Assembly: GCA_900073065.1 (NCBI GenBank)
Contig: FJOG01000001.1
Span: 1,068,430-1,132,429 of the forward strand
DNA from: Phialocephala subalpina
Lineage: Eukaryota; Ascomycota; Leotiomycetes; Helotiales; Mollisiaceae
DNA length: 64,000 bases
Direction of reading: 5' to 3'
The notes under the pieces were generated by a model that did not search any database, had not been told where the DNA came from, and saw nothing but the letters and a program-made list of their open reading frames with translations. Shown here in pieces: positions 22,561 to 33,373 of this stretch. The position numbers and the translations under genes were made by a program. Positions within the stretch are counted from its first letter, which is position 1. Each line of letters begins with the position of its first letter.

Positions 22561-23331
22561 CCTGATCACCTCTCGGCCCATGACCCGCGCAGGTAGCAAT
22601 CTCCGGCTAGCGTGTGGAGAGGTTGTGGTACAGTGTCAAGTGATATCAGTGCCGTTCTTTCGTCTCTTCGAAGAACAAGCGGAGAGTTGGCACCCTAAAG
22701 TGTGTATAAATCGTCGCCATATTGAACCCTAGCAGATCTATTCCCAATGAACCCTTTCTGCGTGCAATTAATAACCCTCGGTTTGGTGTAGCAGGAGCAC
22801 TGCAGAATGTACTCGACAAAACGACGGATCTTCCAATGACTTAGGTATATCGGCTTCCATACTCGCGTCGCACAGGAGTTTGCACCAAGTAACAAAAGCC
22901 ATTGCATCCAACGGCACTGCTGTGACGTATTTATTGCTTCCAGTTGTGGGGATTACTACTGCATCAACTATCAACGCGCACGATAACACATATAAGAAAA
23001 GGCTCCCGGTCTTGACACGGGTTCAATCTGCCAATGTTCGAGATCAGATCAGAGGCCGTGACAGCGTTGGTGGTCTCTGGGCTTGTCCAGCCTCAACATC
23101 ACATTCATGCCAAAGTGTTTGCACGCTGGATCAGGGCATGGATATCGCGGAGCAATCGGGTTGTGCTTGAGCGAATGACCGTTAAGATTGTTACGACGGC
23201 ATACAGCTTGCCAAACTAAGGCACTGATGACTTGCCGAGACAGGAACGGCAGCTACAGCATTAGGCACGATTGTAGCTGGCACGGCATTGACCTGAAAGC
23301 TCGTGTCCGAGGCTGCTGACAAAGGCAGTTA
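22561..23331. other. Intergenic with weak C2H2-like remnant on minus strand
   Basis: No intact gene. On the minus strand around 23070-23165 one frame reads a Cys-x4-Cys (CPDPAC) followed 16 residues later by His-x3-His (HQRCH), then a stop. This resembles a decayed C2H2 zinc finger but is too short to be sure. Other open stretches have no motif. Confidence 0.25.
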
Positions 23332-24074
23332 GGCTGCTCGCCAAAAAACCATGGGGTATAAAACCCCATTCCCACCTCGCCCTATGGGGGACCATAGGTG
23401 GAGTTTTTTTTTTTGAGAACTCCCCCTATGGGGTCCCACGGGGCCCCGTCTATAAATAGATATATAGCTATTCTTTGGTAGCCACTCTTTGGCAGCCACT
23501 CTCTAGTAGCTATTCTCTGGTAGCCATTCTCTGGCAACCGCTCTCTAGTTTGCGGATCTTTAGTAGCTACTCTTTAGTTTGCAGATCGATTCTTACGCTT
23601 TTCGTAATATAAATAGATAAATACGAGCGCTTTAAAATAATTTAACCGGTTTTAAAATCGATTAAAAGATTATTAAATAAACGAGCAAATCGCAAAAATA
23701 TCGGAAATAAAAATAGATTTTTTAACTCGAAATAGTTTTAATATAATTGCGTACTAATTTAAGTTTTATATAGCACTTAAAAAAACGCTCGTTAATACTC
23801 GAGTTACTCGAGATATAAATATTTAATACGTAAAAACACATTAAATTAATTTTGCTTATTTATTTATTTTTATATGTTTTACATGTATTTTTACGTGTTT
23901 TTAACGTATATTATATTTATTTTATGTATTTTTATAAAAAAAAACATTATAAGGCCTCGCTAAGCCTTATAAGTTTCTTTATAAGGGAAGTAATAATATA
24001 TCTTTACTCTATAGAGTATTTATAGGTGGGGTAAAATCTTGAAACTTCTCCCATGGGTTCCCCCACGAGCAGCC
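23332..24074. mobile_element. 743-bp TIR element flanked by TA (MITE-like)
   Basis: Both ends carry an exact inverted repeat, GGCTGCTCG at 23332-23340 and CGAGCAGCC at 24066-24074. Each is directly flanked by TA (23330-23331 and 24075-24076), as expected for Tc1/mariner-type insertion. The similarity continues inwards (CCATGGGG on the left, CCCATGGG on the right). Just inside the left end is a G/C-rich hairpin (23352-23455), then a 14-bp tandem repeat, then AT-rich RIP-like DNA (23590-24000). There is no transposase frame, so it is a non-autonomous element. Confidence 0.65.
23465..23587. repeat. 14-bp tandem repeat, about 8-9 units
   Basis: Units of the form tagccactctttgg, tagctattctctgg, cagccactctctag and so on repeat with a 14-bp period. 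Variation is mostly C/T and G/A. The array lies inside the TIR element at 23332-24074. Confidence 0.7.
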
Positions 24075-24309
24075 TAAAGGCAATGGGATTCAGGAACTCA
24101 GGTTGGGATGTTGGAGGTCTTGAACATCTGCGAAAGGGAGTGCGGGAGTAAATTGAGGGTCGAGGATCTGCGAAGAGAGGTACTGGTCGTAATCAAACTC
24201 GTAGACTAAGCATAGCATAAGGAGTTGGAAAGTTGTACATCAGTGTATACCACCATTCAATTGTACTATTTCAAAATGTAACTTACAAACCCATTACCCT
24301 TCTTACCAG

Positions 24310-25322
24310 TTACCACACCTGGATTTCCCCATCACCAGTATCAGAAATCTTTTCATTCGCCCAGAACTTCCCAGTCACACCTTGTATTTCCCCAAAAGCC
24401 AACTTAACAGGGACCCTAGCGCCCTCCTCGAGAGTCTTAGGAGGCCTCCCAACCCCCAGATTGCCCATCCTGGTGTCTACCCAGCCAGGACAGCCAGCAT
24501 TAATAACCAAGCCTTCATTCTCTCGCGCAAGGACCGAGGTAAGGGCATTAACGCAAGATTTGCCAATGAAATAGGCCTTTTTCCTATCGCCGAATCCTTC
24601 TTTCTCTTCCGTGTCATTCGCAACTGCTCTCTGTCAAAACATTAGCACCAGTTCGTAATTCATTTGGCCAAGTGACGGAAGGGCGTACTTCATATTGGCT
24701 CGCTAACTCCTCGAGCGAGGATAGTGTTACTTTGGTGCCGTTGAACCGAGCTTGGATATCAGGGCCGTAGGGTTCGAGAGTCGCGCTGACGTTTACAATC
24801 CTGCCTTGTGGTCCTAGGATCGGGATAAATGCTAGGCACATCTGCTTCACCGTTGGCAAACGTCTCTCAGAGTGACCAGCTATAATCACCTTCAACGTCC
24901 CTCTGTAATTTACATCCAGCTCCGCTTTCGCATTCTCTGCGTTGTGAGGAGTGACAACTGTGGCTGCGTTGTTGATGAGTACCACCTTACCTTCTCCATG
25001 CTCAGAATCCTGGCGCTCGAGCTCCGATTTCACTTCTTCTGCTAAACTTGATACACTTTCCTGTGATGAGATATCTAGCGTTGCATACTTGATTACGGTA
25101 TTGGGATCGGATGGTGAGAGACCTAGGTCGAGGCCTTGACGCGAACAAGCGTATAGTGTCATAGGTTGGTAGTTGGCGGTTGATACCAAGGTTTGGCAGA
25201 TCCCTAGGCCTATGCCTCGATTCTGGATGGGTTCAGTTGTCGTGTTTTGATTTTGGAGGGGATTGATATTGCTTCGCAGGACATACCGCTCCTGTTACAA
25301 TGGTTATTGTATTGCTTCCCAT
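24310..25322 (-). pseudogene. Carbonyl-reductase-like SDR with one frameshift
   Basis: Starts at ATG 25320-25322 with MGSNTITIVTGA. An intron at 25223-25286 (GTATGT donor, CCAG acceptor) then completes the cofactor motif TGANRGIGLG. Further on are VVLINNAA, LDVNYRGTLKVI and GRIVNVSA. After TGANVLTE (near 24625) the frame shifts by one base; the continuation has the catalytic AYFIGKS, then VINAGCPGWVDTRMG and GVTGKFWA, ending at 24310. This is the carbonyl reductase 1 branch of the classical SDRs (NADPH-dependent reduction of small carbonyls). One inserted A in gagagca explains the shift. The rest is well preserved, so this is a recent inactivation or an assembly error. Confidence 0.68.
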
Positions 25323-26891
25323 GCTGGAGACCTCTTGTTTCTGATCCACTTTCGATTGTTGAGTTTTAACACCACGCTGGAAACCGAAACCACCTTTTTC
25401 TCCAAGGTTGTGTCTGTCAGTTTGACGATGTCGAAGGTGGCAAGTGCTCGATGAATTTATGTTCGATTTTCTCGCTTCGCCGAAGACGAATTTGGCTCGC
25501 CGGCTCACATTCGTATTGACGTACCTATTGCCCGTAAAGTCCGAGTCCACATGAGATCCTTGCTGAATGTACGTAAAAGACACAGTAGCTCTGGAGAGAA
25601 GTAAGAAATCTCAAGTTCCGAAAAAAAAAAGGGGGGTGGGGGGACAAGGATGACGGGCGGTCGAGTGTCGTGGCCTGATAAAAGGGCGACCCCTGTTTAT
25701 CGCTAAGCATGTCACGTGTCAATTTACACTTCACCAGTGTTTTGTTTCCATCGAACTCACAACGTCGAGCACAGAGAGTGATCTATGATTGATATAAAGG
25801 ACAACGATGTTGATTTGATGAAATATTTCCCATTCTTTCACCCGGTCCTTCGGATGAAATATAAGAGAATAATCAAAAGCCAGTAGCCGGCAAAAGACAA
25901 CCCTCTCCTTTGTTTTTGATATTTTGTTCGGTATTTCAGAAAATAGAGATGGAGATTGAAAGTATAAAAGTTTCACCTCATTAGAAGTATCCAAAGCTCG
26001 GTTGTCAGCCCTGAGAGACTTTTTTCCCCCAATTGTCAATCATAGAAAAGCAGCGCCTAGAGCTTGTCCTTAAGAACGCATTCATTCCGAAATACCTACA
26101 ACTCGGATATGGACAGGGACATCTCTGTGCGCTTGGGTGGTGCCTGAGTGCATGGCGGTCACGGTCGTGTGCTCGTGGGAGCATCCTGTGACAACTGGGG
26201 CACCGGTGAGGGAACGAGGAGGGGCAGCAGCAGCAGCTACAGCTGCGACTGATGTGGCATTATTTTGGATGCTCACAGACATGGCAGCCTCGAGTCCTTG
26301 AAGCAGCTTTTCGTAGATTCACGTGTCAAATCTTGCGTTCTCAATTGGCGATCCTTTTCAAAAGCGGCACTCAAGAACCAGGAATATAGATCTTAATACT
26401 GTATTATGTTTCCACATACGACCATAGACTGAGGAGAATTGGGCATCCCGTCCGCTCTGCCATACACAAGCCACAGATCGGTAGACTAGTAGTTGAGTGG
26501 GTGACCATCAGCGAATCCCTACTGTTGTATGTTTTTTGCATTTTTTGCTCCGTGCATTTGTGGATCTTTTTGTGGAGTTGAAGTTTGGAAGCCGCACGGA
26601 GAACCTCTTTTCGAGTTGAAGAGAACTATGCAGAACTTGACCTCCTGATTTTCGGAAATATAAGGTGAAAGGTTCTCTAGTAGAGCGCCGAATTTGAAAG
26701 GTCAACAACTTAGATTGCCGACTGCGCCGGAATTCTTTTAATGCATGGATATTCAAGGATTCCAAGGGTCGGCGTATTTCCACGTGTTTACGACTTGTGG
26801 TCCTTATTATCCCGTGGTTTATTAGTCCAGTCCTGATAAATCCTTTTCAGAGCATACCTTCCACCCGTAGACCCCGACGCGACAGTCTTCA
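25323..26891. other. Intergenic, no supported gene
   Basis: About 1.6 kb. A purine run (25620-25645: A10 then G6) is present. A 66-codon minus-strand frame at 26082-26282 (MSVSIQNNATSVAAV, then an Ala run) has no family match and could be chance. No RNA gene was seen. Confidence 0.35.
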
Positions 26892-27017
26892 GTGTATTCG
26901 AACGGTTGTTAGATGAGTCCATGTCCGACGTCTGTGTATTCGAAGTGTTTTGAGGAGAGTACATAACCAACGTCAGTGTATTCAAAGTGTGAGAAGGGCC
27001 CACGAACCGCTGTGAGC
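26892..27017. repeat. 42-bp tandem repeat, three units
   Basis: GTGTATTCGAA/GTGTATTCAAA motifs begin at 26892, 26934 and 26976, an exact spacing of 42 bases. The second and third units also share gag/agtacataacc and cgtc. The period is a multiple of three, so on the minus strand it would encode a 14-residue repeat (FEYTDVG is seen twice), but no convincing gene surrounds it. Confidence 0.6.
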
Positions 27018-28216
27018 GCGGTTGCGAAACTTGCAGTGCTCTTGGCAGTGGTATATAACAGACCACCTGCTACGTCAGTTGAGACTACTGATGGAGGTTG
27101 ACTTTGTTGCAAAGTCAACACCAGTGCAGCAGTCCTCGAAACTCTCAAGCTCACTCCTGTAGGCCGATTTTGATGCGTAGCGCTTGACGAAAGTGCTATG
27201 GAGGTCTGTCCTGCTGTCTTCTGGCAAAAGTCATCCCCGCCATTTGGCCTTTGACTACCAAACCCACCACCCTGACTCTGAACACCATTCCAGCCTGGGC
27301 AACACCAGATGCCTTCCGCAGGCCATGCAAATGACCATAGTTGCCAGCTTGGATCCGCGCATTTTTGAAAGTCGAGAAGCGTCTCCGTACAGTCCCGTGC
27401 TATCGGGTCATATCAGTATCCCGATTGGCAATAATGCTCGGGACAACTTACAGTCTAGACAACACGCATCGCCAGCGCTTAAGCGAATCGTTCTCGTTAG
27501 ACAGCATGATTAGAGAAAGGACCACGAGCATTCGAAGGCACCAGTAGGGCAACATGGCGCTCGTAGAGAGTACCCTCCTGTGAAGATAGTTTCCGATCCA
27601 GAAACCCCACGTCTCGAATTAGTAGTACAATTAATTACCAGAGACACAGAGAGCATTGGGCTCAACATAAGTTGATCGTCTTTCTGCACCATCCTGGATT
27701 GTTGCTTAAGAGGTCGTATAACTTATAATTCGTACTTACTTCGTACCCATATAAATCAAATTTATATTCAATCAGATCATCCGCATCGATGTTGAATACA
27801 GCGGAAGGATAATCTCCAGTCATACATTCATCCAGATCGAGACAGGACATGTAAAAGTCAGCAAATCTAGTGATGAGAAGTGATGGTGCCAAAGCGCTCA
27901 GGTGCCTTAACGGGGTACATTACATACATTGCTTCGCCCACCAGTCGGCGATTATTCTGCTCGCTGGAGGCTCGCCGGCACACCAGCGTTGTTGGCGTGT
28001 AACTCGAGTCTTACAATAGGCGCCATGTTGTAATACAATGTGGGATTACAATGTGATACACTCTATGCGGCAGTGAGGTCTGTGCAACTATTGTAAACCG
28101 GGTGCCTCGGCCTCATGCTGCTTTCCACAGCAGCCAGTCCTCAATTCGGTACGATCGGCCACTCATCCTAACTACAGAGGGTGCAGAAAGGGTTATCCTG
28201 TATGAAGCATGTGATG
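27018..28216. other. Mostly noncoding; one weak exon-like stretch
   Basis: Apart from the stretch at 27661-27892 (given separately) nothing is recognised. Short taat/acaatgtg repeats occur at 28030-28065. Confidence 0.3.
27661..27892 (-). pseudogene. Exon-like remnant, unknown protein
   Basis: On the minus strand a frame from 27892 reads RFADFYMSCLDLDECMTG and IDADDLIEYKFDLYGYE, followed by a donor (GTAAGTACG, 27731-27739). An acceptor at about 27692 could continue with a short acidic segment before a stop. The amino-acid usage looks like real protein, but I do not recognise it and the start is not clear. It may be a fragment of a decayed gene. Confidence 0.25.
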
Positions 28217-29585
28217 TACAGTCACTAGTATAAAGTATCCGTGATTTTTTTTTGACCTTGTATCTTATATTTTTCAAAAACTTAAACTCTATATAACTTT
28301 GCCAATTATAGTTCAAATTGAAATTTGATTAATGCTATTAATGCGCTTATGTGTCTTCTCTCTAATAATATAAAAATCATTCGAAAATATATAAAACTGG
28401 GCTTAATATTTTGTATATTATTTCTTGGCCTTAATAATAATTTCTATTCGAGTATTTATATTTGCACTCAAAGTATTAAATAATTCTTAGTCTAAAGTAT
28501 CTCAAGCCATTTAAAAATAAGATTCTAATTTTTATCGCGTATATTCTAACTCTAATTTATTTATTATAACCTTTAGAAATATTTTATAATATTTAATTTT
28601 TAAATATTATTAAATATATTCGATTGAATTCAAATCGAGAAAATAAAAAGGCCAATTTATAAATAATATAATTTTTTAATAGCAAATTAAACTTTGATTT
28701 TTTTAGTATAATAAATAAAAGTATTATCTTATATAAATATATATTTTAAATCGAATTATTCGTAAATTAAAATAAATTTTATATTTAAAACCTTAATATA
28801 AAAATTAGCGAAATATTTATACTTTTAACTTTTAAAATCTCGGTTTATAATATAAAGGTTAAATTATTTGAAATCCTAAAAGTATATTTAAATTATTATT
28901 TTTATATTTTTATTCGTTTTATAAATTTAAACTATTTTTAGTTATTATTTCTTTATTAATATTCGAAAGTATTATTTATTTTATTTTCTTTGTTTTCGCT
29001 TATAAAAGCATTTATTACTTCATATATATATTTCTTATTCTTTTATATTCAAATACTAAGTAAATAATTTATTAATATTCTTTTGAATAAAAAATAATTA
29101 TTATTTATACTTTTAATCTTTAATTTTATATTTCTTTAAAATCTTTTTTATTATCCCCTTTTTAAATATAATTAAATATACTTTAATAATCTTTATATAT
29201 AAATCCTTTGAGAATTTTTGAATATATTATAATATAAAATATTCTTTAATAAGAAAATAAAACTTTAATTTACTAATTTTAAATAAAAAAGTATTATTAT
29301 CGCGTAATTCGTTTTGTATAATAATATCGCTAATAGTGGAATATAAATGAAAATAGAACCTCTAAATTATAATTTTCTTTATATCGTTATTATATATACT
29401 AATAATTCGACCTCTTTCGAATTCAATAAAATTAGTATTATAAAAAGTATTCCCATTAATTGGCTTGAGAATAATGCATTAAAGTAGTATTTTTAGATAA
29501 TTAAGTAAATAAATAGAAACGCGGTCGCGAAAAAACGCGCTTTTAAAGTTAAAATCACGGATTATTAAGCGAGGTGATTATAGTA
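28217..29585 (-). mobile_element. RIP-mutated Tc1/mariner element
   Basis: About 1.37 kb of AT-rich DNA. Its two ends share TCCGTGATTTT in inverted orientation (28238-28248 and 29551-29561) within longer imperfect inverted repeats that start TAC at 28217 and end GTA at 29585. On the minus strand transposase traces are visible despite many stops: a DNTFIYYTKK segment (the second catalytic Asp of the DDE/D triad in Tc1 enzymes), a DLNSIEYI-type segment near 28610 where the family has PDLNPIENVW, and downstream an LSANINTR then IIIKAKK then YTKY pattern, as at the family C-terminus. Length and layout fit a single full-size Tc1/mariner copy killed by RIP. Confidence 0.62.
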
Positions 29586-31892
29586 TAATATCATTTACGT
29601 CTAGTAGGCCACGCAATCAGCTACTCAACGATACTTGACAACACATCTATTTACCCGGATTTTATGCAGCAAAATCCACGGAAATAACAGCGATAGAACG
29701 AGCTCTTGCCCCAAAGCAGGCTTGAAACATAAAAGCAGACCGAACGCATACACTAGAGAATCCAAAGCAGACTTTTCGTACGAAATGAAAGATTTATGCA
29801 ACAGAATTGATAAACATCCTCTATTCAGGAAACAGAACGCGGTCGCAAAGCTTGAGGAGTGTCGAACGGAAGGAGCTGAGGGAGGCCACGCTCAAGGCAC
29901 GTGCAATGAAAGCACCTTACACCTCCAATATGAGACCTAGGTTCACAAATAAGAGAAAAGTGTTCAATCAGCAAGTTCATTGTCGATGCGCTGGTCAAAA
30001 CATGTGCCGTACGTTGTAAGGGGTGTGAAGAATAATGTAAAATCGCTATGGGCTTGTATTGAGATCTGTCTATCAGGCCTACTGGCCGTTTTCGGACTAG
30101 CTGGCGGGAGCTCCCGCTCCCCGCATTATTTGGTAGGAAAACTAAGGAAAAGGATAATCCAGGGGAAAAGGTTTCCAAAATAACATCTGCAAACTTCACT
30201 TATACTAACATAACAAAGCTCCGAAGCGTGCAGAATCGACAGCACACGCAACGGTGAGTACCGCGCTCAAAGGCTTGACTCGACTTCGATCTAGACTTCT
30301 CGTTCAATAAAGCCATCTTCCATTTTCTTTCTAGACTATCGAGAGGTGCTCAGACCAGAACCCGTCCAAGTCCATCTCGAACTCAATCTTGAACCCAATC
30401 GCAACCAGGAAGGAAATCGAAACCGATTCTTGGAGGAATCGATTTCGGTGAACCATTCCCAGGACTCACCCTTTTGGCTGTTCTCATGAACGTCGGACTT
30501 TGTATACGATGCTTAAGTCTCCTCGAGGAAAATGGAAAGTTGAAGAAAGAATTCAAGTCGAGACAAAGCTCCGAACCTCTTGCTAAAGATATACTAATGC
30601 TCTAGACGCCCATAGAGTCCCCTAACCTGACCTCTCGAATCTCGCCTCAAGTCGTGTTGGGAGAAGACCTATCGATTGCAGTTAGTTTTAAAGGAGGCGT
30701 ACTGGTGTAGGCAGAGGAGCTCGGGAACAATCGAAACCCCTTCTCAGCAACGAGAACACGGCCAATGAGCCGCAGATAGCTCCCTCCAATACCAAATGGT
30801 CCCCAGCACGGAACGGGGATCTTAACCAACATTCTCTCATCTACCCCAGCACCGCTTGCGATGTCTTCTAAATCGGCAAGAATCTGCCACTGGCATCGAC
30901 TCCCTACAATCCCTTATTTCGACTGTATTTCCCTAAAACCACACTCGCGCGTAGAAGCCGGAGGCACCAGGTCTATGTTGGTTGTTAGTGCATGGATAGG
31001 ATGTTGGAGGTGCACGAGAGAGACGTGAATGTCGCTGCCAGCCAGACATGGGACGACGCGACTTCCAATAAACTGGTGGGGAAGGTACGGGAACTTGCAG
31101 CGTAGTTAGGAGGGATGATGCTCAGCGTTGTTGCGACACGAATGAGATTCGTATAAAGACAATGAACACCCGAGGCCTTTGGAAAGATCAAGTCCATACC
31201 AAAAGTCGATTGCGAAAGTATGGCGGGGAGACACCAATGGTCGCCGGCATCATCGTTCGCCGCGGAGCGGGGTACACAACGGCCGAACTTGTTCGGAATC
31301 TTACAGCTGGAAGTCGGTCTACCAAGTGGAAGTTCATAGAGTCTGATAATAAAAACACGCTGTCGATACTTCTTTGTTATCATGTTTTGCAGCGCATCTC
31401 TCGTCCGAACTTTCAGAGTCACGAACATGAACCCACCTTGGGATGAACCTCTTTCTCCTCGAATCAGCACTCTATTCATTGCTATCGCTATATGCATGTG
31501 GCAAGTATTCATTATTCACACCCTGTACAGTTTACTTGACGCTCATCATGGTAACCAAAGCTTTTCCCGCCTTCAATATTTCCTTGCCGCAAACAGATCA
31601 GCAAGAGATCATTCTCCCATCAACCAAAATTACCAAATCCATTCCTTCCAAATGAGCCCAACCTCAAACCACAGGCTGGAAAGAAGCACTTGCAAGGAAA
31701 ACCTTCGCAAGACTCGTTTCGGCTCGCTTCGGCTTGGTCGTAGGGGGACTCGACTCCGCCTTCAAACAGTTAATCCAATGTCCTCGAAGCTCGTGCGATT
31801 CGATTTACCAGCCAAGTTCTCATCTGCTCGCTCGACATGCCTACGACTTTGGGCTTTTGGTACTTGAAGATCTTCAGCCATGCTGAATTTTC
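29586..31892. other. 2.3-kb stretch with no supported gene
   Basis: Normal composition but no convincing gene. The longest frame (minus strand, 30985-31512, 175 codons) has no recognisable domain. Others are shorter. A GC-rich palindrome (gggagctccc) is at 30106-30115. It may hold decayed sequence. Confidence 0.35.
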
Positions 31893-32510
31893 TTACCAAC
31901 CCTTATCAATACCATCCTCCAATCTATCAGTTTGAATATCTGTATTTTCCCAGAACTTTACGAGGTAATAAATTCTCTGAGGCTGGCCCATCTGAGTGAG
32001 GAATTGAGGAGTTCTCATGAAACGCGCTTCTCGGTAGCTGAAAGCGAGATAAGGGAGTCTTTCCACCAGTGGCTTGTTGGACGCAAAGGAAGGGTCTGTG
32101 TAGAATCTTTTTGCCTTGCAGCTGAAGAAGACGTCGCAGGGCGCTTGATGTTTGAAGCAGAGGACATCCTTGCTGGTATCCATCCAAATGTCATTTCCTC
32201 CAAGTCTGTCCGCGAACTCATGTCTGTATATTCTCTGTGCGAAAGTCCGGCTTTCCATGTTTGTGTGTAGCAAGGTTGGTACTTTGTAGAATACCGCACA
32301 AGCTCTCACTACGCGCTCTTCGATGCCATACTTGTTGTAAACGAACTCGCATGCTATGACGATCAATTGCCGGCCGGGTACGCTCATCTCCCAGATGCGG
32401 AGTCGCAACTCGATGGGTAATTTGGGAAACTCTGGAGGTTCTTTAGCCCGAGGTTCTTTCGAGGTTTGCGCTTCTTTGAGGGTTCCATGTTTGTAATCTC
32501 CTGTGTGCAA
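31893..32510 (-). CDS. 2EXR-domain protein, 205 aa
   Basis: After a charged N-terminus (KEPRAKEPP) the protein has the diagnostic FPKLPIELRLRIWEMSVPGRQ, the 2EXR motif found in large families of fungal proteins of unknown role. Then comes a conserved-type region with ACAVFYKVPTLLHTN, SRTFAQRIY and a C-terminal LPYLAFSYREARFMRT segment. The ATG at 32508-32510 gives 26 residues before the motif, which is usual. No signal peptide or membrane segment is present. The function of the family is unknown. 2EXR genes are often found in accessory, HET-rich regions, as here. The frame is intact and no intron is needed. Confidence 0.7.
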   Translation of the reverse strand: MHTGDYKHGTLKEAQTSKEPRAKEPPEFPKLPIELRLRIWEMSVPGRQLIVIACEFVYNKYGIEERVVRACAVFYKVPTLLHTNMESRTFAQRIYRHEFADRLGGNDIWMDTSKDVLCFKHQAPCDVFFSCKAKRFYTDPSFASNKPLVERLPYLAFSYREARFMRTPQFLTQMGQPQRIYYLVKFWENTDIQTDRLEDGIDKGW

Positions 32511-33373
32511 AGTTGTTAACTTTCAAGAGCGCGTAGATGAAAGAATGTGTTCGATATTCCTCATTTATCTATGTCACACCCCAGTGGGAAGTTATTGAGA
32601 GGATTTGTTTTTATCGCTGATCTATGTAATGAGGTCGGTTGCGCAGAAATTGTGGTTGAAGTTGAAGGTGAAGGCGGCGAGGACCTATAAACTTCATACT
32701 AAATAGGTGATATTAGCGCGGGATTAGATTCTTGGGATCGAGAGTCCGGATAGAAGTTTGGATGGAAGTTCAAGTGACATGCGTTACTCTTAATGATTCT
32801 TCCTGTGACATCCCCGTACAACCAAACTCATCGAGAACTGACTTCCGGGCTTGGGGGAACGTGTCGAGGCAGCGCATCGTTGAATATCTCCGTGATATTT
32901 ATTCTCCTCCGCAAGTCTTGAAGCTCTACCAAGGTCCTTCTCGTCCTAGACGAGCTTTCGACAGACGCTCTGACACCTCTCGGATAAATAAAGCTTGAGC
33001 TCGAGGAATACATCACCTTTTGAGAGACACGTGCCTATGAAGGTGAAGTGCTCAAGCTCAGCTTTAACCCAGTTCAGAAATGAGAAGGTATGAACTCCCA
33101 GTCAAAGTTCTAGTAACCACGGCAGATACTTCTGCATGCTCGTGCATATATCTTTTGCTTTCGCAAAACGATACTATGAAGGGTGTTCAATCTCACCCGT
33201 GGATAACTCTTCATTTTCTCGAAGGAAGCAATGATGTTATTTCTGTATCCTTTTCACTTCTCAGTACAGCGACGCTTTTCTCTGCAACGCCAAATACTTA
33301 CAGCCTCAATGTGATAATCTGCGTCTCCTCTACAGGTCTTTGCAACCTTGAAGCTATGCCATACCTTTGCTAC
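32511..33373. other. Intergenic, no feature seen
   Basis: About 860 bases. Short frames (for example 32732-32998) show no motif. It includes the upstream region of the 2EXR gene and the 3' flank of the lipase gene. Confidence 0.3.

Noticed and set aside
23070..23165. C2H2 zinc-finger-like stretch on the minus strand
   Set aside because: The Cys-to-His spacing (16) is longer than usual, there is only one unit, and a stop follows at once; noted only within the intergenic entry.
26082..26282. 66-codon frame with an Ala run on the minus strand
   Set aside because: Too short, low complexity, no motif; the possibility of a small secreted or pheromone-like peptide was considered but there is no signal peptide or repeat-processing site.
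30985..31512. 175-codon open frame on the minus strand
   Set aside because: No recognisable domain, no clear splice partners, and amino-acid order not protein-like over its length.
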